Assembly (NCBI RefSeq): GCF_005083105.1
Contig: NZ_CP034885.1
Location: forward strand, 226,449 to 290,448
Direction of reading: 5' to 3'
Origin: Buchnera aphidicola (Aphis nerii)
Lineage (GTDB): Bacteria > Pseudomonadota > Gammaproteobacteria > Enterobacterales > Enterobacteriaceae
Length of the DNA stretch: 64,000 nt
The translations under genes and the position numbers were made by a program. How positions within the stretch are numbered: the stretch's first letter is position 1; each line of letters starts with the position of its first letter. Positions 10,665 to 21,507 of the stretch are shown piece after piece. The notes beneath the pieces are model-generated. The model was not told where the DNA came from. It searched no databases and worked only from the letters and a program-made list of their open reading frames with translations.

Positions 10665-11980
10665 TAACTGATTTCCTTTGATAATGTTATAAAAAGATTG
10701 CCTCTTTCTTCAAAATTTTTAAATTGATCTTTACTACTACATCCTGGAGATAAAAGTACTATATCACCTGGTACTACTTTTTGTGCAATTAAAATCATAG
10801 CTTCTTTTAAACTTTCAACATAAATAGAATTATTTTTATATATTTTGGCTATATTCATACCATCTTTTCCAAAACAATATATTTTAATTTTTAATTTTTT
10901 AAAATCATTTTTTAAAAGATTAAAATTAGCAGATTTTTTATCTCCTCCTAATAATAACCATATTGTACCTTGAACATTAATATTTTTTAAAGCTATTTTA
11001 GTGCTATTTACATTTGTTGATTTTGAATCATTAATCCAAAATATATTATTTTTTTTATGTACTATTTGAAATCTATGTGGCAAATTTGAAAATTTACTAA
11101 ATACGTCTTTAGTTTTATTTCTAGGAAAATTCATAGCATCTGAAATTGCTAATGATATCAAAGCGTTTTCATAATTTTGATATCCATATAAAGTAGTTTT
11201 GGATGTATCAATTATTTTTTCTTTTTTATAACATAAAAAAGCATTTTCTTTTATGTAATCAATATAATAATCACTTTTTTTTGTTCCAAAAGTAATATAT
11301 TTTTTGTTTTTATTTTTAAAATAATATTTTTTTTCTGTTTCGTTTATTAAACATATTTCGGAATTTTTATAAATAGATAATTTAATTTTTTTATATTGTT
11401 TAAATCCCATTGGATATCTATCTAAATGATCTTCAGTAATATTCAGTACAACAGCTATTTTTGATTTTAAAGTAAATATATTTTCTAGTTGGAAACTAGA
11501 TAACTCTAGTATATATAAATCAGCTTTTTTATCTAACATTTCTAAAGCTGGAAATCCAATGTTACCTCCTAAACAAACTTTACATCCTGATTGTTCTGCA
11601 ATTTTTTTTACCATGGTTGCTACAGTACTTTTTCCATTAGTTCCTGTAACAGAAATAATTGGAGATTTTGCTTCTCTTGAAAACAATTCAATGTCGCTGA
11701 TAATTTCAATACCTAAAATTTGAGCCTTGATTAAAATAGGTTTAAAAGAAGATATTCCAGGACTAATAATAATCAAATCTGATTCTAAAATCCATGTTTT
11801 ATCTAAACTTCCCAATTTATATTGAATATTTTTAGGAATTTTATTTAGATAATCAGGTTTTTGAGATTCATCAATGATTTTAGGAACTATACCTCTTTGC
11901 AAAAAGAAATTAATACAAGATATTCCAGTTAATCCAATTCCTAAAATTAATATTTTTTTATTTGAATACTTATATGACAT
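10664..11980 (-). CDS. murD: UDP-N-acetylmuramoyl-L-alanine--D-glutamate ligase
   Basis: Adds D-glutamate to UDP-MurNAc-L-Ala. The 438 residues equal the E. coli length. The N-terminal Rossmann loop [11 protein letters not shown], the ATP loop [11 protein letters not shown] and the conserved [10 protein letters not shown] and NDSKSTN segments are in place. The start overlaps the mraY end by 11 bp. The stop codon shares a base with the ATG proposed for ftsW, and the ribosome site for ftsW lies in the last codons of murD. Confidence 0.98.
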   Translation of the reverse strand: MSYKYSNKKILILGIGLTGISCINFFLQRGIVPKIIDESQKPDYLNKIPKNIQYKLGSLDKTWILESDLIIISPGISSFKPILIKAQILGIEIISDIELFSREAKSPIISVTGTNGKSTVATMVKKIAEQSGCKVCLGGNIGFPALEMLDKKADLYILELSSFQLENIFTLKSKIAVVLNITEDHLDRYPMGFKQYKKIKLSIYKNSEICLINETEKKYYFKNKNKKYITFGTKKSDYYIDYIKENAFLCYKKEKIIDTSKTTLYGYQNYENALISLAISDAMNFPRNKTKDVFSKFSNLPHRFQIVHKKNNIFWINDSKSTNVNSTKIALKNINVQGTIWLLLGGDKKSANFNLLKNDFKKLKIKIYCFGKDGMNIAKIYKNNSIYVESLKEAMILIAQKVVPGDIVLLSPGCSSKDQFKNFEERGNLFITLSKEIS

Positions 11981-13046
11981 TATTTATCCCTAATGATGTT
12001 ATTCCTATTAATAATAATATAAAAGATATTATCCAAAATCTAACAGTAATTAAATTTTCTGATAATCCTTTTATTTCATAATGGTGATGAATTGGTGCCA
12101 TTTTAAATATTCTTTTTTTTCTGATTTTAAAATAAATAATTTGTAATATTACAGATATAGTTTCAAATACAAAAATTCCACCCATTAATAATAATAATAA
12201 CTCTTGGTGTAGTAGTATAGAGATTATTCCTAATGCACCACCTAGTGATAAAGACCCGACATCTCCCATAAATATTTTAGCAGGATAAGCATTAAACCAT
12301 AAAAATCCCAATCCAGAACCAGCAATTGCTGCGCATAATACACTTAATTCATTTGCTTTGAATAAATAAAAAATATTTAGATGATTACATAAATCAATAT
12401 TAGAGCTAAAAAAAGCAATTAAACTAAATCCTAATGATATAAAAATTACTGGCATTATTGCTAATCCATCTAATCCATCTGTTAAATTAACTGCATTGCT
12501 TGTACCTACAATAACTAAATATGATAGAAATATATAGAAATAATTCAACTTTAGATCAATTGAAGTATAAAAAGGAACTATTAGTTTAATAGAAATTTTG
12601 ATTTCTTCATTAAAATACATAATATAAATAACTAATATTGCAATTATTGATAACCAAAAAAATTTCCATAACATTTTTAGTCCTGTTGAATTATTAAATT
12701 TTATTTTTTTATAATCATCTAATAAGCCAATTAAACCATATCCTAATACAATAGAAATAACATACCAGATATATGTATTATACAAGTCACAATAAAGAAA
12801 AACAGATAGTAATATTGAAATAATAATAAATAATCCTCCCATAGTAGGAACATTATTTTTATCAAGATGAGCAATAGGACCATCAATTCGTATTGTTTGA
12901 AATTTTTCTAATTTTTTAAAATACGATATAACGTATGGTATAATAAATAAATTTATAAAAAATGATGTTAATAAGCTAAATATTATTCGAAAAAAAATCA
13001 TGTTAAATATTTTCAAATTTAAGCATTTATTAATTAAAAATATCAT
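11970..13046 (-). CDS. mraY: Phospho-N-acetylmuramoyl-pentapeptide transferase
   Basis: Integral membrane enzyme that attaches the MurNAc-pentapeptide to undecaprenyl phosphate, giving lipid I. The 358 residues match E. coli (360), with about ten membrane segments. Diagnostic motifs are NAVNLTDGLDGLAI, the aspartate-rich GLLDDYKK loop, FMGDVGSL and APIHHHYEIKG. The ATG at 13046 lies inside the end of murF (17-bp overlap), with AGGAA about 10 nt upstream. The lipid carrier would come from UppS, encoded at 30.6 kb. Confidence 0.98.
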   Translation of the reverse strand: MIFLINKCLNLKIFNMIFFRIIFSLLTSFFINLFIIPYVISYFKKLEKFQTIRIDGPIAHLDKNNVPTMGGLFIIISILLSVFLYCDLYNTYIWYVISIVLGYGLIGLLDDYKKIKFNNSTGLKMLWKFFWLSIIAILVIYIMYFNEEIKISIKLIVPFYTSIDLKLNYFYIFLSYLVIVGTSNAVNLTDGLDGLAIMPVIFISLGFSLIAFFSSNIDLCNHLNIFYLFKANELSVLCAAIAGSGLGFLWFNAYPAKIFMGDVGSLSLGGALGIISILLHQELLLLLMGGIFVFETISVILQIIYFKIRKKRIFKMAPIHHHYEIKGLSENLITVRFWIISFILLLIGITSLGINNVI

Positions 13047-14411
13047 TTTTTTTATATTCCTTGATTAAATATTCTATAATAGTTTCCATTTTCATATTAC
13101 GTGAACCTTTTATTAAAATTGTACTTTTATTGTGTTTTAAAATAGTTTCTTTTAATTTTTTGTTTAATATGTGCTTCTGATTTTCTAAAAAATGTCTTCC
13201 ATTTTTACATATTTTAAAAATTTCATAGCTATATTTTCCAAAACTAAAAATATGATTGATATTTGATGCATTAGCAATATTTCCTATAATTTTATGGTAT
13301 AAAATACTTTTTTCACCTAATTCTGCCATATCTCCTATAACTAATATTTTATAACCCGGCATTTTTTCTAAAATTTTAATAGCTACAATCATAGAAGCAA
13401 CATTTGAGTTATATGTATCATTGATTAAAATTGTATTATTGTTTAACTTAATAGGTTCTAATCGTCCTGGTACAATGGGAGTTTCTAATAATCCTATTTG
13501 AATTTGTTTTAATGGTATTTTAATTGAAAATGCAAGGGCGCTAGCAGCTAATGCATTAGATATACTTTGATAACCTAGAAAGGGTAAAACAATATTTATT
13601 GTTCCAGATGGTGTATGCATAATAAAACATGTTTTATTTGCATTAATTTTAATATTAGTAGCAAAAAAATCACTTTCTTTTTTTTTTCAATAGAAAAATA
13701 TAATATTTTTTTATTTTTAATTTTTTTTGTCCATTGTGAAAGATGGTGGCTATCTAAATTAATCACAACTATACCGTTGTTTTTTAAATAAGATAATATT
13801 TCTGATTTTTCTTTTGATATGCCTAATAATGATTTAAAACCTTCTAAATGTGAGTAATAAATATTATTTATTAAAACAATATTTGGTTGAGTAATTTTTG
13901 AGGTATATCGAATTTCACCTGGGTGATTAGTTCCTAATTCAATTACTCCATATTTATCTGTTTCTTTTAATTTTAATAAAGTAATAGGTACTCCTATATG
14001 ATTGTTTTCATTATGTATAGTATATATTATATTGTGACGTTTTTTTAATATAGAAGCAGTCATTTCTTTCACTGAAGTTTTTCCACAAGATCCAGTAATA
14101 GCCAATATTTTAGGATTAATTTTATTGCGAAGGTATGTAGCAATTTTTGCTAAAGCAATAGTAGAATCTTGAACTATAATATAAGAAATGCAGTATATTA
14201 TTTTTTTATTAGTTAGTATTGCAGAACATTTTTTTTTAACTGCTTCTTTAATGAAAATATGCGCATCAAATTTTTTACCCTTTAATGCGATAAATAAAGT
14301 GTTTGTTGTTATTTCTTTACTATTTATGCTAATATTATTTATTATTTTATTTTCTCCATATAATAAGCCATTTGTAATATTAGCAATTTTTTTTAACGAC
14401 ATAGGAATCAT
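13030..14411 (-). CDS. murF: UDP-MurNAc-tripeptide--D-Ala-D-Ala ligase, one frameshift in an A10 run
   Basis: Adds D-Ala-D-Ala (from DdlB) to the stem peptide, finishing the cytoplasmic precursor. The N-terminal part, with the ATP loop GSCGKTSVKEM, is open from 14411. It loses the correct frame at a 10-A run in the coding strand (plus-strand T run 13678-13687), just after YFSIEKK. The rest resumes in another frame as ESDFFATNI and continues through HTPSGTINIVLP to the stop at 13030. One extra A gives an uninterrupted 460-residue protein (E. coli 452). The start codon overlaps the murE stop as ATGA. Confidence 0.93.
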
Positions 14412-15901
14412 GTTGTTTTTCCCAATAAATTTAATACTATTTCTTGATCTGAGTGGTAAATATACTGATTTTTAATTATTTGGTAATTTTCATGTCCCTT
14501 ACCAGCAATAAAAATTATATCATTGATATTTGATTGAAAAAAAACATAAGAAATAGCTTTTTTTCTATTTGGAATAATTTTTATTTTTTCTTTTTGTTTA
14601 CATCCAATTACAATTTCTTTAATAATTTTATTTTGATCTTCATTTCTAGGATTATCATTAGTGATGACAATTTGGTTTGCTATTTTTTCCGCAATTTTAC
14701 CCATTAAAGGACGTTTTTTTTGATCTCTTTCTCCACCACATCCGAATATACACCATATTTTTTTTTTTGAATATTGTAATTTAATTGCATTTAATGATTT
14801 TTCTAACGCATCGGGAGTATGAGCATAATCTATAATGCAAATTGGTTTTTTAAAAAAATTAAATTTTTGCATTCTCCCATATATTGGATCTAGTTGAATA
14901 GATGTTTTAATAAGATCAGATAATTTATTATTCATTTCTAACATGCATGCCATTGCTAGTAATAAGTTTTCTATATTAAATTTTCCTATTAAATAAGTTG
15001 ATAAAATTCCTTTTCCCCAACTAGATTCAAATTTTACATCAGTTTTTTCACCATTCATTTTAATATAAATTGCATTAATCCATTTTGTAGAATATTTTTT
15101 TTGTGTATCATCTTGAATTGTTACTGCAATTGTATATTTATTAGAAAATTGCTTTAACCAATTTTTTGCATATTTATCATTAGCATTTAATATTATTTTT
15201 TTAACTTGGTAATCAGTAAAAAGTGAACGTTTAGCTAATTCATATTTTTTCATATTTTCATGATAGTCTAAATGATCTTGTGTTAAATTAGTAAATATTG
15301 CAGCATAAAATGATATATTTTTAACACGATCTTGTACTAAACCATGGGATGAAACTTCTAAAGTAACTAATTTAACTTTATTTAATACTGAACTTAAAAA
15401 TGATTGTATATCGATTGATGATGAAGTGGTGTTATTTGTATACTTTAATGATTTATAAAAACCATTACCTAGAGTACCCATTGTAGCAATTTTATTACCT
15501 AATAATTCACTCCATTGGTTTATAAGTTGTGTTACTGTTGTTTTTCCGTTTGTTCCAGTTATTCCAATTATTTTTAATTGATTACTGGGTTTATAATAAA
15601 ATCTTTCAGCTAATTTTGAAAGTTGCTTAGATAGTTTAAAAAAAGATATAATAGGAGTATTATGAATATAATTTATTTTCCCATGTTGATTTTTTTCTGT
15701 AATTTCAGATAGTACTGCTGTTACTTTTTTAGAAATTGCTTCTAAAATAAAATCATGTCCATCTTTTTCTTTACCCTTTATAGCTATAAAAATATCTTTA
15801 GGTTTTAATTTTCTACTATCTAAAACTAGATTATTGATATTTTTTTTTGGAAGATTTTTAATCCAAGGTGATAAAAAATGTTTTAAGTTTTTTTCTTTCA
15901 T
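14408..15901 (-). CDS. murE: UDP-MurNAc-L-Ala-D-Glu--meso-diaminopimelate ligase
   Basis: Adds meso-diaminopimelate as third residue of the stem peptide. The 497 residues match E. coli (495). The ATP loop GTNGKTTVTQ and the DNPR motif (in TNDNPRNEDQ), which marks the meso-DAP type rather than the lysine type, are both present, as is the SHGLVQDRV segment. DAP is also the lysine precursor made via DapD, encoded at 24.3 kb, so wall synthesis and host lysine supply draw on the same pool. It starts 26 bp after ftsI. Confidence 0.98.
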   Translation of the reverse strand: MKEKNLKHFLSPWIKNLPKKNINNLVLDSRKLKPKDIFIAIKGKEKDGHDFILEAISKKVTAVLSEITEKNQHGKINYIHNTPIISFFKLSKQLSKLAERFYYKPSNQLKIIGITGTNGKTTVTQLINQWSELLGNKIATMGTLGNGFYKSLKYTNNTTSSSIDIQSFLSSVLNKVKLVTLEVSSHGLVQDRVKNISFYAAIFTNLTQDHLDYHENMKKYELAKRSLFTDYQVKKIILNANDKYAKNWLKQFSNKYTIAVTIQDDTQKKYSTKWINAIYIKMNGEKTDVKFESSWGKGILSTYLIGKFNIENLLLAMACMLEMNNKLSDLIKTSIQLDPIYGRMQKFNFFKKPICIIDYAHTPDALEKSLNAIKLQYSKKKIWCIFGCGGERDQKKRPLMGKIAEKIANQIVITNDNPRNEDQNKIIKEIVIGCKQKEKIKIIPNRKKAISYVFFQSNINDIIFIAGKGHENYQIIKNQYIYHSDQEIVLNLLGKTT

Positions 15902-15927
15902 GAATTTGATTTAAATTTATTTGTTTC

Positions 15928-17637
15928 TTATAAATTATCTGGTTGAATTTTCATTGTTTTCAAGACTAATGTCATAATTTTATTGAAAACTGGAGCAGAA
16001 ACCGCGCCTCCATAGTATTTATTTCCTTTAGGATTATCAATAACGATTATTAAAGAAAATTTTGGATTATTGGCCGGTGCAAAACCTGCAGTGTAAGCTA
16101 TATATTTCTTAATATAACATCCATGACTTCCAACTTTTTTTGCTGTTCCTGTTTTTATAGCTATACGATATTTTTTCATTTCTGCTGTAGTTTCACTTTC
16201 ATCTGGTGGAATAATTTTTTGCATCATTTCAATAACTGTTTTTACATATTTTTGAGGAAAAATTCTTTTTTCATATAGTGGTTTATTAATTTTTACAATA
16301 GAAAGCGGCCGATAAATTCCATAACTACCAATAGTAGTATATAATCTAGCTAATTGAAGTGGTGTAACCATAAGTCCATATCCGAAAGAGAAAGTTGCTT
16401 TTTCTAAATTTGATAATACTTTCTTTTTAGGTAAAAATCCTTGATGTTCTCCAATTAATCCCAAGTTAGTTCGTTCTCCTAATCCAAATTTTAAATATGT
16501 ATTAATTAAATCTTTGGTTGCCATAGACATTGCAATTTTGGAAACTCCGACATTACTAGATTTTTGTAATATTCCTGCAATGTTTAATTTTTCATTATAT
16601 GAAACATCTTTTATTTGGTGTTTTCTAATAAAAAAAGGTTTAGTATTTATTATTGAATTTTGTTTAATAATACCTTCTTTTAATGCTTCCATGATAACTA
16701 TTGGCTTAACTGTAGAACCTGGTTCAAAAACATCTGTAATAGCTCGATTTCGAAAATTTTTTGAAACTATATATTGTCTTTCATTTGGATTATATGCTGG
16801 GCTAGTAGCCATTGATAATATTTCTCCGGTTTTTATATCAATTAATACAGCAATTCCAAAATCTGCTTTGTTTTTATTAACTCCTTCATATAATTTTTGA
16901 TAAGTAATCGTTTGTAGTTCTTTATTAATACTTAAGATTAAATTTTTGGATTTAGACTTATTAATTAAAGATATATTTTCAATAACGTGTCCCTCATTAT
17001 CTTTTCTTATTTTTCTTTTTCCTGGTTTTCCTGTTAAGTAATCATTAAAACTTTTTTCAACACCTTCAATTCCTTCGTCATCTATATTATTAACTCCAAT
17101 AAGTTGTGCAGCAATTTTACCTGAAGGATAATAACGTTTTGCTTCTTCCGTTAAATAAATTCCAGGTAGTTTTAATGCTTTAATATATTCACCAAGTTCA
17201 GGAGCAATTCGACGTGCTAAATAAATGAATTTTATATTTTTATCAAAATTAACATGAAAAATAATTTTTTTTAATGGAATAGAAAGAACTTCAGATAACG
17301 CTTTCCATCTCACATTATTTTCAATGTCTATGTCATTTTGAATCATACTAGGATCTATAAATACAGCATTTACAGGCACAGTAACAGCTAATGGATATCC
17401 AAGACGATCTTTAATAATTCCTCTTGTATTTAATACAGATTGTATTCTTAAAGTTCTACGATCTCCTTCATATGATAGTTTTTTAGAATCAATAAATTGA
17501 ATAAATATTATACGTAATGTTAAGATAATCAAAAATGAGAAAAGGATACTACATAGTGCTATAAAACGCCAATTTATATAATTTCTTTTTCTTATTTTTT
17601 TTTCTTTAAATGATTTTGTATTTTTTGTTCTGTACAT
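15928..17637 (-). CDS. ftsI: Penicillin-binding protein 3 (septal peptidoglycan transpeptidase)
   Basis: Cross-links septal peptidoglycan; anchored by one N-terminal membrane helix (about residues 23-48) with the catalytic domain in the periplasm. The 569 residues compare with 588 in E. coli. The three penicillin-binding motifs are S308-TVK, S360-SN and K495-TGT. The N-terminal pedestal motifs RGIIKDRLG and [10 protein letters not shown] are kept. It follows ftsL after 95 bp, a gap that used to hold the C-terminus of FtsL. It acts with FtsW, whose gene carries a homopolymer frameshift here. Confidence 0.98.
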   Translation of the reverse strand: MYRTKNTKSFKEKKIRKRNYINWRFIALCSILFSFLIILTLRIIFIQFIDSKKLSYEGDRRTLRIQSVLNTRGIIKDRLGYPLAVTVPVNAVFIDPSMIQNDIDIENNVRWKALSEVLSIPLKKIIFHVNFDKNIKFIYLARRIAPELGEYIKALKLPGIYLTEEAKRYYPSGKIAAQLIGVNNIDDEGIEGVEKSFNDYLTGKPGKRKIRKDNEGHVIENISLINKSKSKNLILSINKELQTITYQKLYEGVNKNKADFGIAVLIDIKTGEILSMATSPAYNPNERQYIVSKNFRNRAITDVFEPGSTVKPIVIMEALKEGIIKQNSIINTKPFFIRKHQIKDVSYNEKLNIAGILQKSSNVGVSKIAMSMATKDLINTYLKFGLGERTNLGLIGEHQGFLPKKKVLSNLEKATFSFGYGLMVTPLQLARLYTTIGSYGIYRPLSIVKINKPLYEKRIFPQKYVKTVIEMMQKIIPPDESETTAEMKKYRIAIKTGTAKKVGSHGCYIKKYIAYTAGFAPANNPKFSLIIVIDNPKGNKYYGGAVSAPVFNKIMTLVLKTMKIQPDNL

Positions 17638-17732
17638 TTTGTAATTATCTTATTTTTCGAGATTTTTAAAAAATTGATAATATTTATATTTTATTTAAAT
17701 AATTATCTATTTTAAATAAGTAAATATTTTCA

Positions 17733-17984
17733 TTAATCAATTGGAGGCATAGTAAGAGTATTCTTTTCAATTATCAAATTTCTCCATTCATCACTTTTTT
17801 TTTTTTTTTCTATACGTAACTTTTCTTCTTCAGCAATTAACATTCGTGTCTTATAAACTATAATTACAATCGAATTAGCAGATAATATTATTGCTAATAA
17901 AAGAACAATATGTATTTTACCATATGAAAGAAAATCATTTTTAATAATATTTGGTAAGTCATAGTGTTGTTTTTTTTTATTCAT
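17733..17984 (-). CDS. ftsL: Cell division protein FtsL, C-terminally short
   Basis: Small bitopic division protein. The 83 residues align with the first two thirds of E. coli FtsL (121): a cytoplasmic leader with [14 protein letters not shown], one membrane helix (about 24-43) and the start of the periplasmic coiled coil ending in [14 protein letters not shown]. The last 35 or so residues are missing. I checked the other two frames in the 95-bp gap downstream and found no continuation. The gene contains a 15-A run (plus-strand T run 17795-17809) that is nevertheless in frame. The start overlaps the end of rsmH by 8 bp. Confidence 0.88.
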   Translation of the reverse strand: MNKKKQHYDLPNIIKNDFLSYGKIHIVLLLAIILSANSIVIIVYKTRMLIAEEEKLRIEKKKKSDEWRNLIIEKNTLTMPPID

Positions 17985-18921
17985 ATTTTTTTAATTCTGC
18001 TGTACGTAAGATAGAACTTCTAGATCTAGGATTTGTTTTAATTTCTTCGTAAGTTGGTAATAACCGATTGATAATTTTTAATTTACATACTTTAAGTTTT
18101 TCTATTTTTTTTTCTGTTATAGGCATACCATATGGAATTATTGCTTTCATACTATGTTTTAGCATAAATTTTTTGACTATTCTGTCTTCTAATGAATGAA
18201 AACTAATGACTACAATACGACCTCCTGGTTTTAATATTTTTAATGAATCTTCTAGCGCATTTTTAATTTCTTCTAATTCTTGATTAATATAAATTCTAAT
18301 TGCTTGAAAAGTTCGTCTGGCCGGATGTTTAAATATACTTTTTATTGGTATTGCTTTTTTTATAATACTAACTAATTCTAAAGTTTCTGTTATTTTTTTT
18401 GTTTTACTATAGTTTTTAATTGCATATGCAATTTTTTTTGAAAAACGTTCTTCTCCAAAATTTTTTAAAACAAACATAATTTTTTTAGCATCGCTTTTAT
18501 AAATCCAATCTGATGCTGTAATACCACAACTTTGATTCATTCTCATGTCTAGAGGTCCATTTTTTTTAAATGAAAAACCTCTTTTATAATCTTCTATTTG
18601 TAATGAAGAAACACCTAAATCAAATAAGATTCCATCAACTTTTTTAATAATTTTTTTAGATTTCGCATAATTTAAAATTTTTGAAAAAGTACCGTGAATT
18701 ATACAAAAACGTTTATCTTGAATTTTATTTCCTATTAATATAGATTTAAAATCTCTGTCAATTGAATATAGTTTTCCATTTTTTCCTAGTGTTTTTAAAA
18801 TTTCAATAGAATGTCCACCCATTCCAAATGTACTATCAATATAAATACCATCTTTTTTAATTTTTAATGATTCAATTAATTCTTTTGTCATTACAGGAAT
18901 ATGTGTTATGTTTTCTGTCAT
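17977..18921 (-). CDS. rsmH: 16S rRNA (cytosine-1402-N4)-methyltransferase
   Basis: Methylates N4 of C1402 in the decoding centre of 16S rRNA, using SAM. Motifs are HIPVM near the start, [10 protein letters not shown] (SAM loop) and [13 protein letters not shown]. The frame is open to an ATG at 18963, but that codon lies inside the hairpin of the upstream terminator, so I choose the ATG at 18921. This gives 314 residues, against 313 in E. coli, and matches the family start ([10 protein letters not shown]). mraZ, normally upstream, is missing. It is the first gene of the dcw run. Confidence 0.95.
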   Translation of the reverse strand: MTENITHIPVMTKELIESLKIKKDGIYIDSTFGMGGHSIEILKTLGKNGKLYSIDRDFKSILIGNKIQDKRFCIIHGTFSKILNYAKSKKIIKKVDGILFDLGVSSLQIEDYKRGFSFKKNGPLDMRMNQSCGITASDWIYKSDAKKIMFVLKNFGEERFSKKIAYAIKNYSKTKKITETLELVSIIKKAIPIKSIFKHPARRTFQAIRIYINQELEEIKNALEDSLKILKPGGRIVVISFHSLEDRIVKKFMLKHSMKAIIPYGMPITEKKIEKLKVCKLKIINRLLPTYEEIKTNPRSRSSILRTAELKKYE

Positions 18922-18944
18922 AAGTGAAATTTTATAATATAAAT

Positions 18945-18984
18945 AAAAAAGACACATGATCATTTATATTTTATGACCATGTGT
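18945..18984 (-). terminator. Intrinsic terminator after ilvIH
   Basis: Read on the minus strand, a stem of 11 bp with one mismatch (plus-strand arms 18952-18962 and 18974-18984, 11-nt loop) is followed by a six-T run (plus-strand A run 18945-18950). It sits between ilvH and rsmH, so it separates the ilvIH operon from the dcw cluster. This is the best-formed minus-strand terminator in the window. Confidence 0.75.
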
Positions 18985-19063
18985 AAGTAATAATTAATGA
19001 AGTTTTTTAAAATATACTTGGTTTCCTATTTAAAAAACATATAATGAAGATATTATATCTGAA

Positions 19064-19537
19064 TTAACCTCTCGAAATCCCTACAATACCAGAACGAGTC
19101 ATTTCAATAATTTCAGATATATTTCTAATTATTTTAAGAAAAGAATCTAATTTTTTTGTAGTTCCTGCAAGTTGTAATACATATGTAGTAGATGTGATAT
19201 CTACGATTTGTCCGCGAAAAATTTCAGTAATATGTTTAATATCATTTTTGCAATTATTTATTTGTACTTTTAATAACATAATTTCACGTTCGATATGAGA
19301 TGTTTGTTCAATTTTAATTACTCTTAATACATCAATTAATTTATGTAGTTGTTTTTCAATTTGTTCAATAGATTTTTCGTTTCCTACTGTTTGTATCGTC
19401 ATTTTTGACAAAGATGGGTCTTCTGTCGGTGCTACTGTGACTGTTTCTATATTATAACCTCTTTGTGAAAAGAGTCCTATTACACGTGATAGTGCACCTG
19501 ATTCATTTTCTAAGAGAATAGATAAAATTCTTCGCAT
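19064..19537 (-). CDS. ilvH: Acetolactate synthase III, small regulatory subunit
   Basis: Regulatory partner of IlvI in the first common step of valine, leucine and isoleucine synthesis. The 157 residues compare with 163 in E. coli; only the final six are missing. The N-terminal ACT domain is nearly identical ([20 protein letters not shown]), and G14, a residue whose change relieves valine inhibition in E. coli, is retained. Feedback control may therefore still work. It lies 7 bp after ilvI and is followed by a clear terminator. Confidence 0.97.
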   Translation of the reverse strand: MRRILSILLENESGALSRVIGLFSQRGYNIETVTVAPTEDPSLSKMTIQTVGNEKSIEQIEKQLHKLIDVLRVIKIEQTSHIEREIMLLKVQINNCKNDIKHITEIFRGQIVDITSTTYVLQLAGTTKKLDSFLKIIRNISEIIEMTRSGIVGISRG

Positions 19538-19544
19538 ATTTTTA

Positions 19545-21260
19545 TTAAAAAACCTCTTTTTTCCTTAACCACATTTCATTCATGCCTCCTCCTTGAATTT
19601 GCATAGGATAAACATGCTCAGAATTATCTATTTGAATATCTAAAAAAACTAAATTTCCTTCAGATAGTTTTTTTAATGCGAATATCAATTTTTCTTCTAA
19701 TTCTTGTGTTTTTTCTATACGCAATCCAATATGTCCATATGATTCTACTAATTTTACAAAATCTGGAAGCGAGTCCATATATGAATGAGAATGTCTTCCA
19801 GAATAAATCATATCTTGCCACTGTCTTACCATGCCTAAAGAAGAATTATTTAAATTCACTATTAAAACTGATAAGTTGTATTGTTTTGCAGTGGATAATT
19901 CTTGAATATTCATTTGAATACTACCATCGCCAGTAATACAAATTACAGTAGCATTGGGTATAGCTAATTTCACACCTAGTGCAGCAGGTAATCCAAAACC
20001 CATAGTGCCTAATCCACCAGAATTAATCCAATGTTTAGGTTTATTAAATTTATAATATAGTGCTGTAAACATTTGATGTTGACCAACATCAGAAGTAATA
20101 TAAGATTTTCCTTTGGTTAATTTAAAAAGTGTTTGGATAACATTTTGAGGTTTTATTTTTTCACTTTTTATATTATAATCTAAACTTTTAACTTTTTTCC
20201 ATTCTTTTATAGTATCCCACCATTGATTTAATGAATGAATTTCTTTTTCTTTTTTTATTAATTCAATAATTTCTTTTAAAACATGTTTTGCATCTCCAAC
20301 TATTGGTATATCCGCAGAAACAGTTTTAGAAATAGATGTAGGATCTATATCAATATGTAGAATAGTAGCATTTGGACAATATTTTTTTAAATTATTTGTT
20401 GTTCTGTCATCAAAACGAACTCCAACAGCAAAAATTACATCAGCATTATGCATAGCCATGTTAGCTTCGTATGTACCATGCATACCTAACATAGAAATAC
20501 TTTGAGGATGATTTCCAGGGAAAGCTCCTAATCCCATTAAGGATGTTGTAACAGGACAATTAGTTTTTTCTGCAAATTCTATTAGCTCTTGACTACTATT
20601 AGAACTAATTACGCCACCACCAGCATAAATAACAGGTTTTTTAGCTTTTAATAATATGCTGAGTGCTTTTTTAATTTGTCTTTTATGACCTTTAGTAGTT
20701 GGATTATAAGATCGTATATGTACATTTTTAGGCCATATAAATTCTGATTTACTTTTTTGTTTTAAAATATCTTTAGGTAAGTCAATAACTACTGGTCCAG
20801 GTCGTCCAGTAGATGCTATCCAGAATGCTTTTTTAAAAACAATAGGTATATCTTCAGTTTTTTTAACTAAAAAACTATGTTTAACTATTGGACGAGAAAT
20901 ACCAATCATATCACATTCTTGAAATGCGTCGTAACCAATTAAAGATGATGCTACTTGACCTGAAATAACTATCATTGGAATTGAATCCATATAAGCTGTT
21001 GCAATTCCAGTAATTGCATTAGTAGCACCTGGTCCAGAAGTCACTAATACGACACCTACTTTACCAGTAGATCTAGCATATCCATCAGCCATATGAGTAG
21101 CAGCTTGCTCATGTCTAACTAAAATATGTTCAATTCCACCAATAGTTTTTAGAGCATCATAAATATCTAGTACCGCACCACCAGGATAACCAAATATATG
21201 TTGTATTCCCTGATTAATTAATGATCTAATAACCATTTCGGCTCCTGATAATATTTCCAT
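19545..21260 (-). CDS. ilvI: Acetolactate synthase III, large catalytic subunit
   Basis: Thiamine-diphosphate and FAD enzyme joining two pyruvates (or pyruvate and 2-oxobutyrate); first step of branched-chain amino-acid synthesis, supplied to the aphid in this symbiosis. The 571 residues match E. coli (574). E51 in [15 protein letters not shown] is the catalytic glutamate of the ThDP site, and the cofactor motif GDGSIQMN is at the usual place. A strong GGAGG ribosome site precedes the ATG. The 247-bp upstream gap carries short tandem repeats and probably the promoter. Confidence 0.98.
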   Translation of the reverse strand: MEILSGAEMVIRSLINQGIQHIFGYPGGAVLDIYDALKTIGGIEHILVRHEQAATHMADGYARSTGKVGVVLVTSGPGATNAITGIATAYMDSIPMIVISGQVASSLIGYDAFQECDMIGISRPIVKHSFLVKKTEDIPIVFKKAFWIASTGRPGPVVIDLPKDILKQKSKSEFIWPKNVHIRSYNPTTKGHKRQIKKALSILLKAKKPVIYAGGGVISSNSSQELIEFAEKTNCPVTTSLMGLGAFPGNHPQSISMLGMHGTYEANMAMHNADVIFAVGVRFDDRTTNNLKKYCPNATILHIDIDPTSISKTVSADIPIVGDAKHVLKEIIELIKKEKEIHSLNQWWDTIKEWKKVKSLDYNIKSEKIKPQNVIQTLFKLTKGKSYITSDVGQHQMFTALYYKFNKPKHWINSGGLGTMGFGLPAALGVKLAIPNATVICITGDGSIQMNIQELSTAKQYNLSVLIVNLNNSSLGMVRQWQDMIYSGRHSHSYMDSLPDFVKLVESYGHIGLRIEKTQELEEKLIFALKKLSEGNLVFLDIQIDNSEHVYPMQIQGGGMNEMWLRKKEVF

Positions 21261-21340
21261 TTTTTCCTCCAGGATGCTATTTTATTAGGTTTATTCCTAT
21301 TTTTTATTTGTAGTTTATCCTGATAGTTTATCTAGATAAA

Positions 21341-21361
21341 GTAAGAACAAAGTAAGAACAA
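21341..21361. repeat. Tandem 10-nt direct repeat upstream of ilvI
   Basis: GTAAGAACAA occurs at 21341-21350 and again at 21352-21361, an 11-nt period close to one helical turn, about 80-100 bp before the ilvI start. On the minus strand a weak promoter-like pair, TTGTTC and TATCTA with 17-nt spacing, overlaps it. A remnant operator or chance are both possible. Confidence 0.3.
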
Positions 21362-21507
21362 TGTAATTTAATTTTAAAAAAAGATTTTTAATATTTATTC
21401 ATTTTTGAATTTTATATATTATTACAAATATATTAAATATTATCAATAATGTTGAAGTAAATTAAACAATTATATACTTTTTTAAAATTAAATTTCTCAC
21501 AATCTTT

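Noticed and set aside
8098..14411. Programmed ribosomal frameshifting in murC and murF
   Set aside because: No slippery heptamer with downstream pseudoknot is evident; plain A runs point to homopolymer slippage or error.
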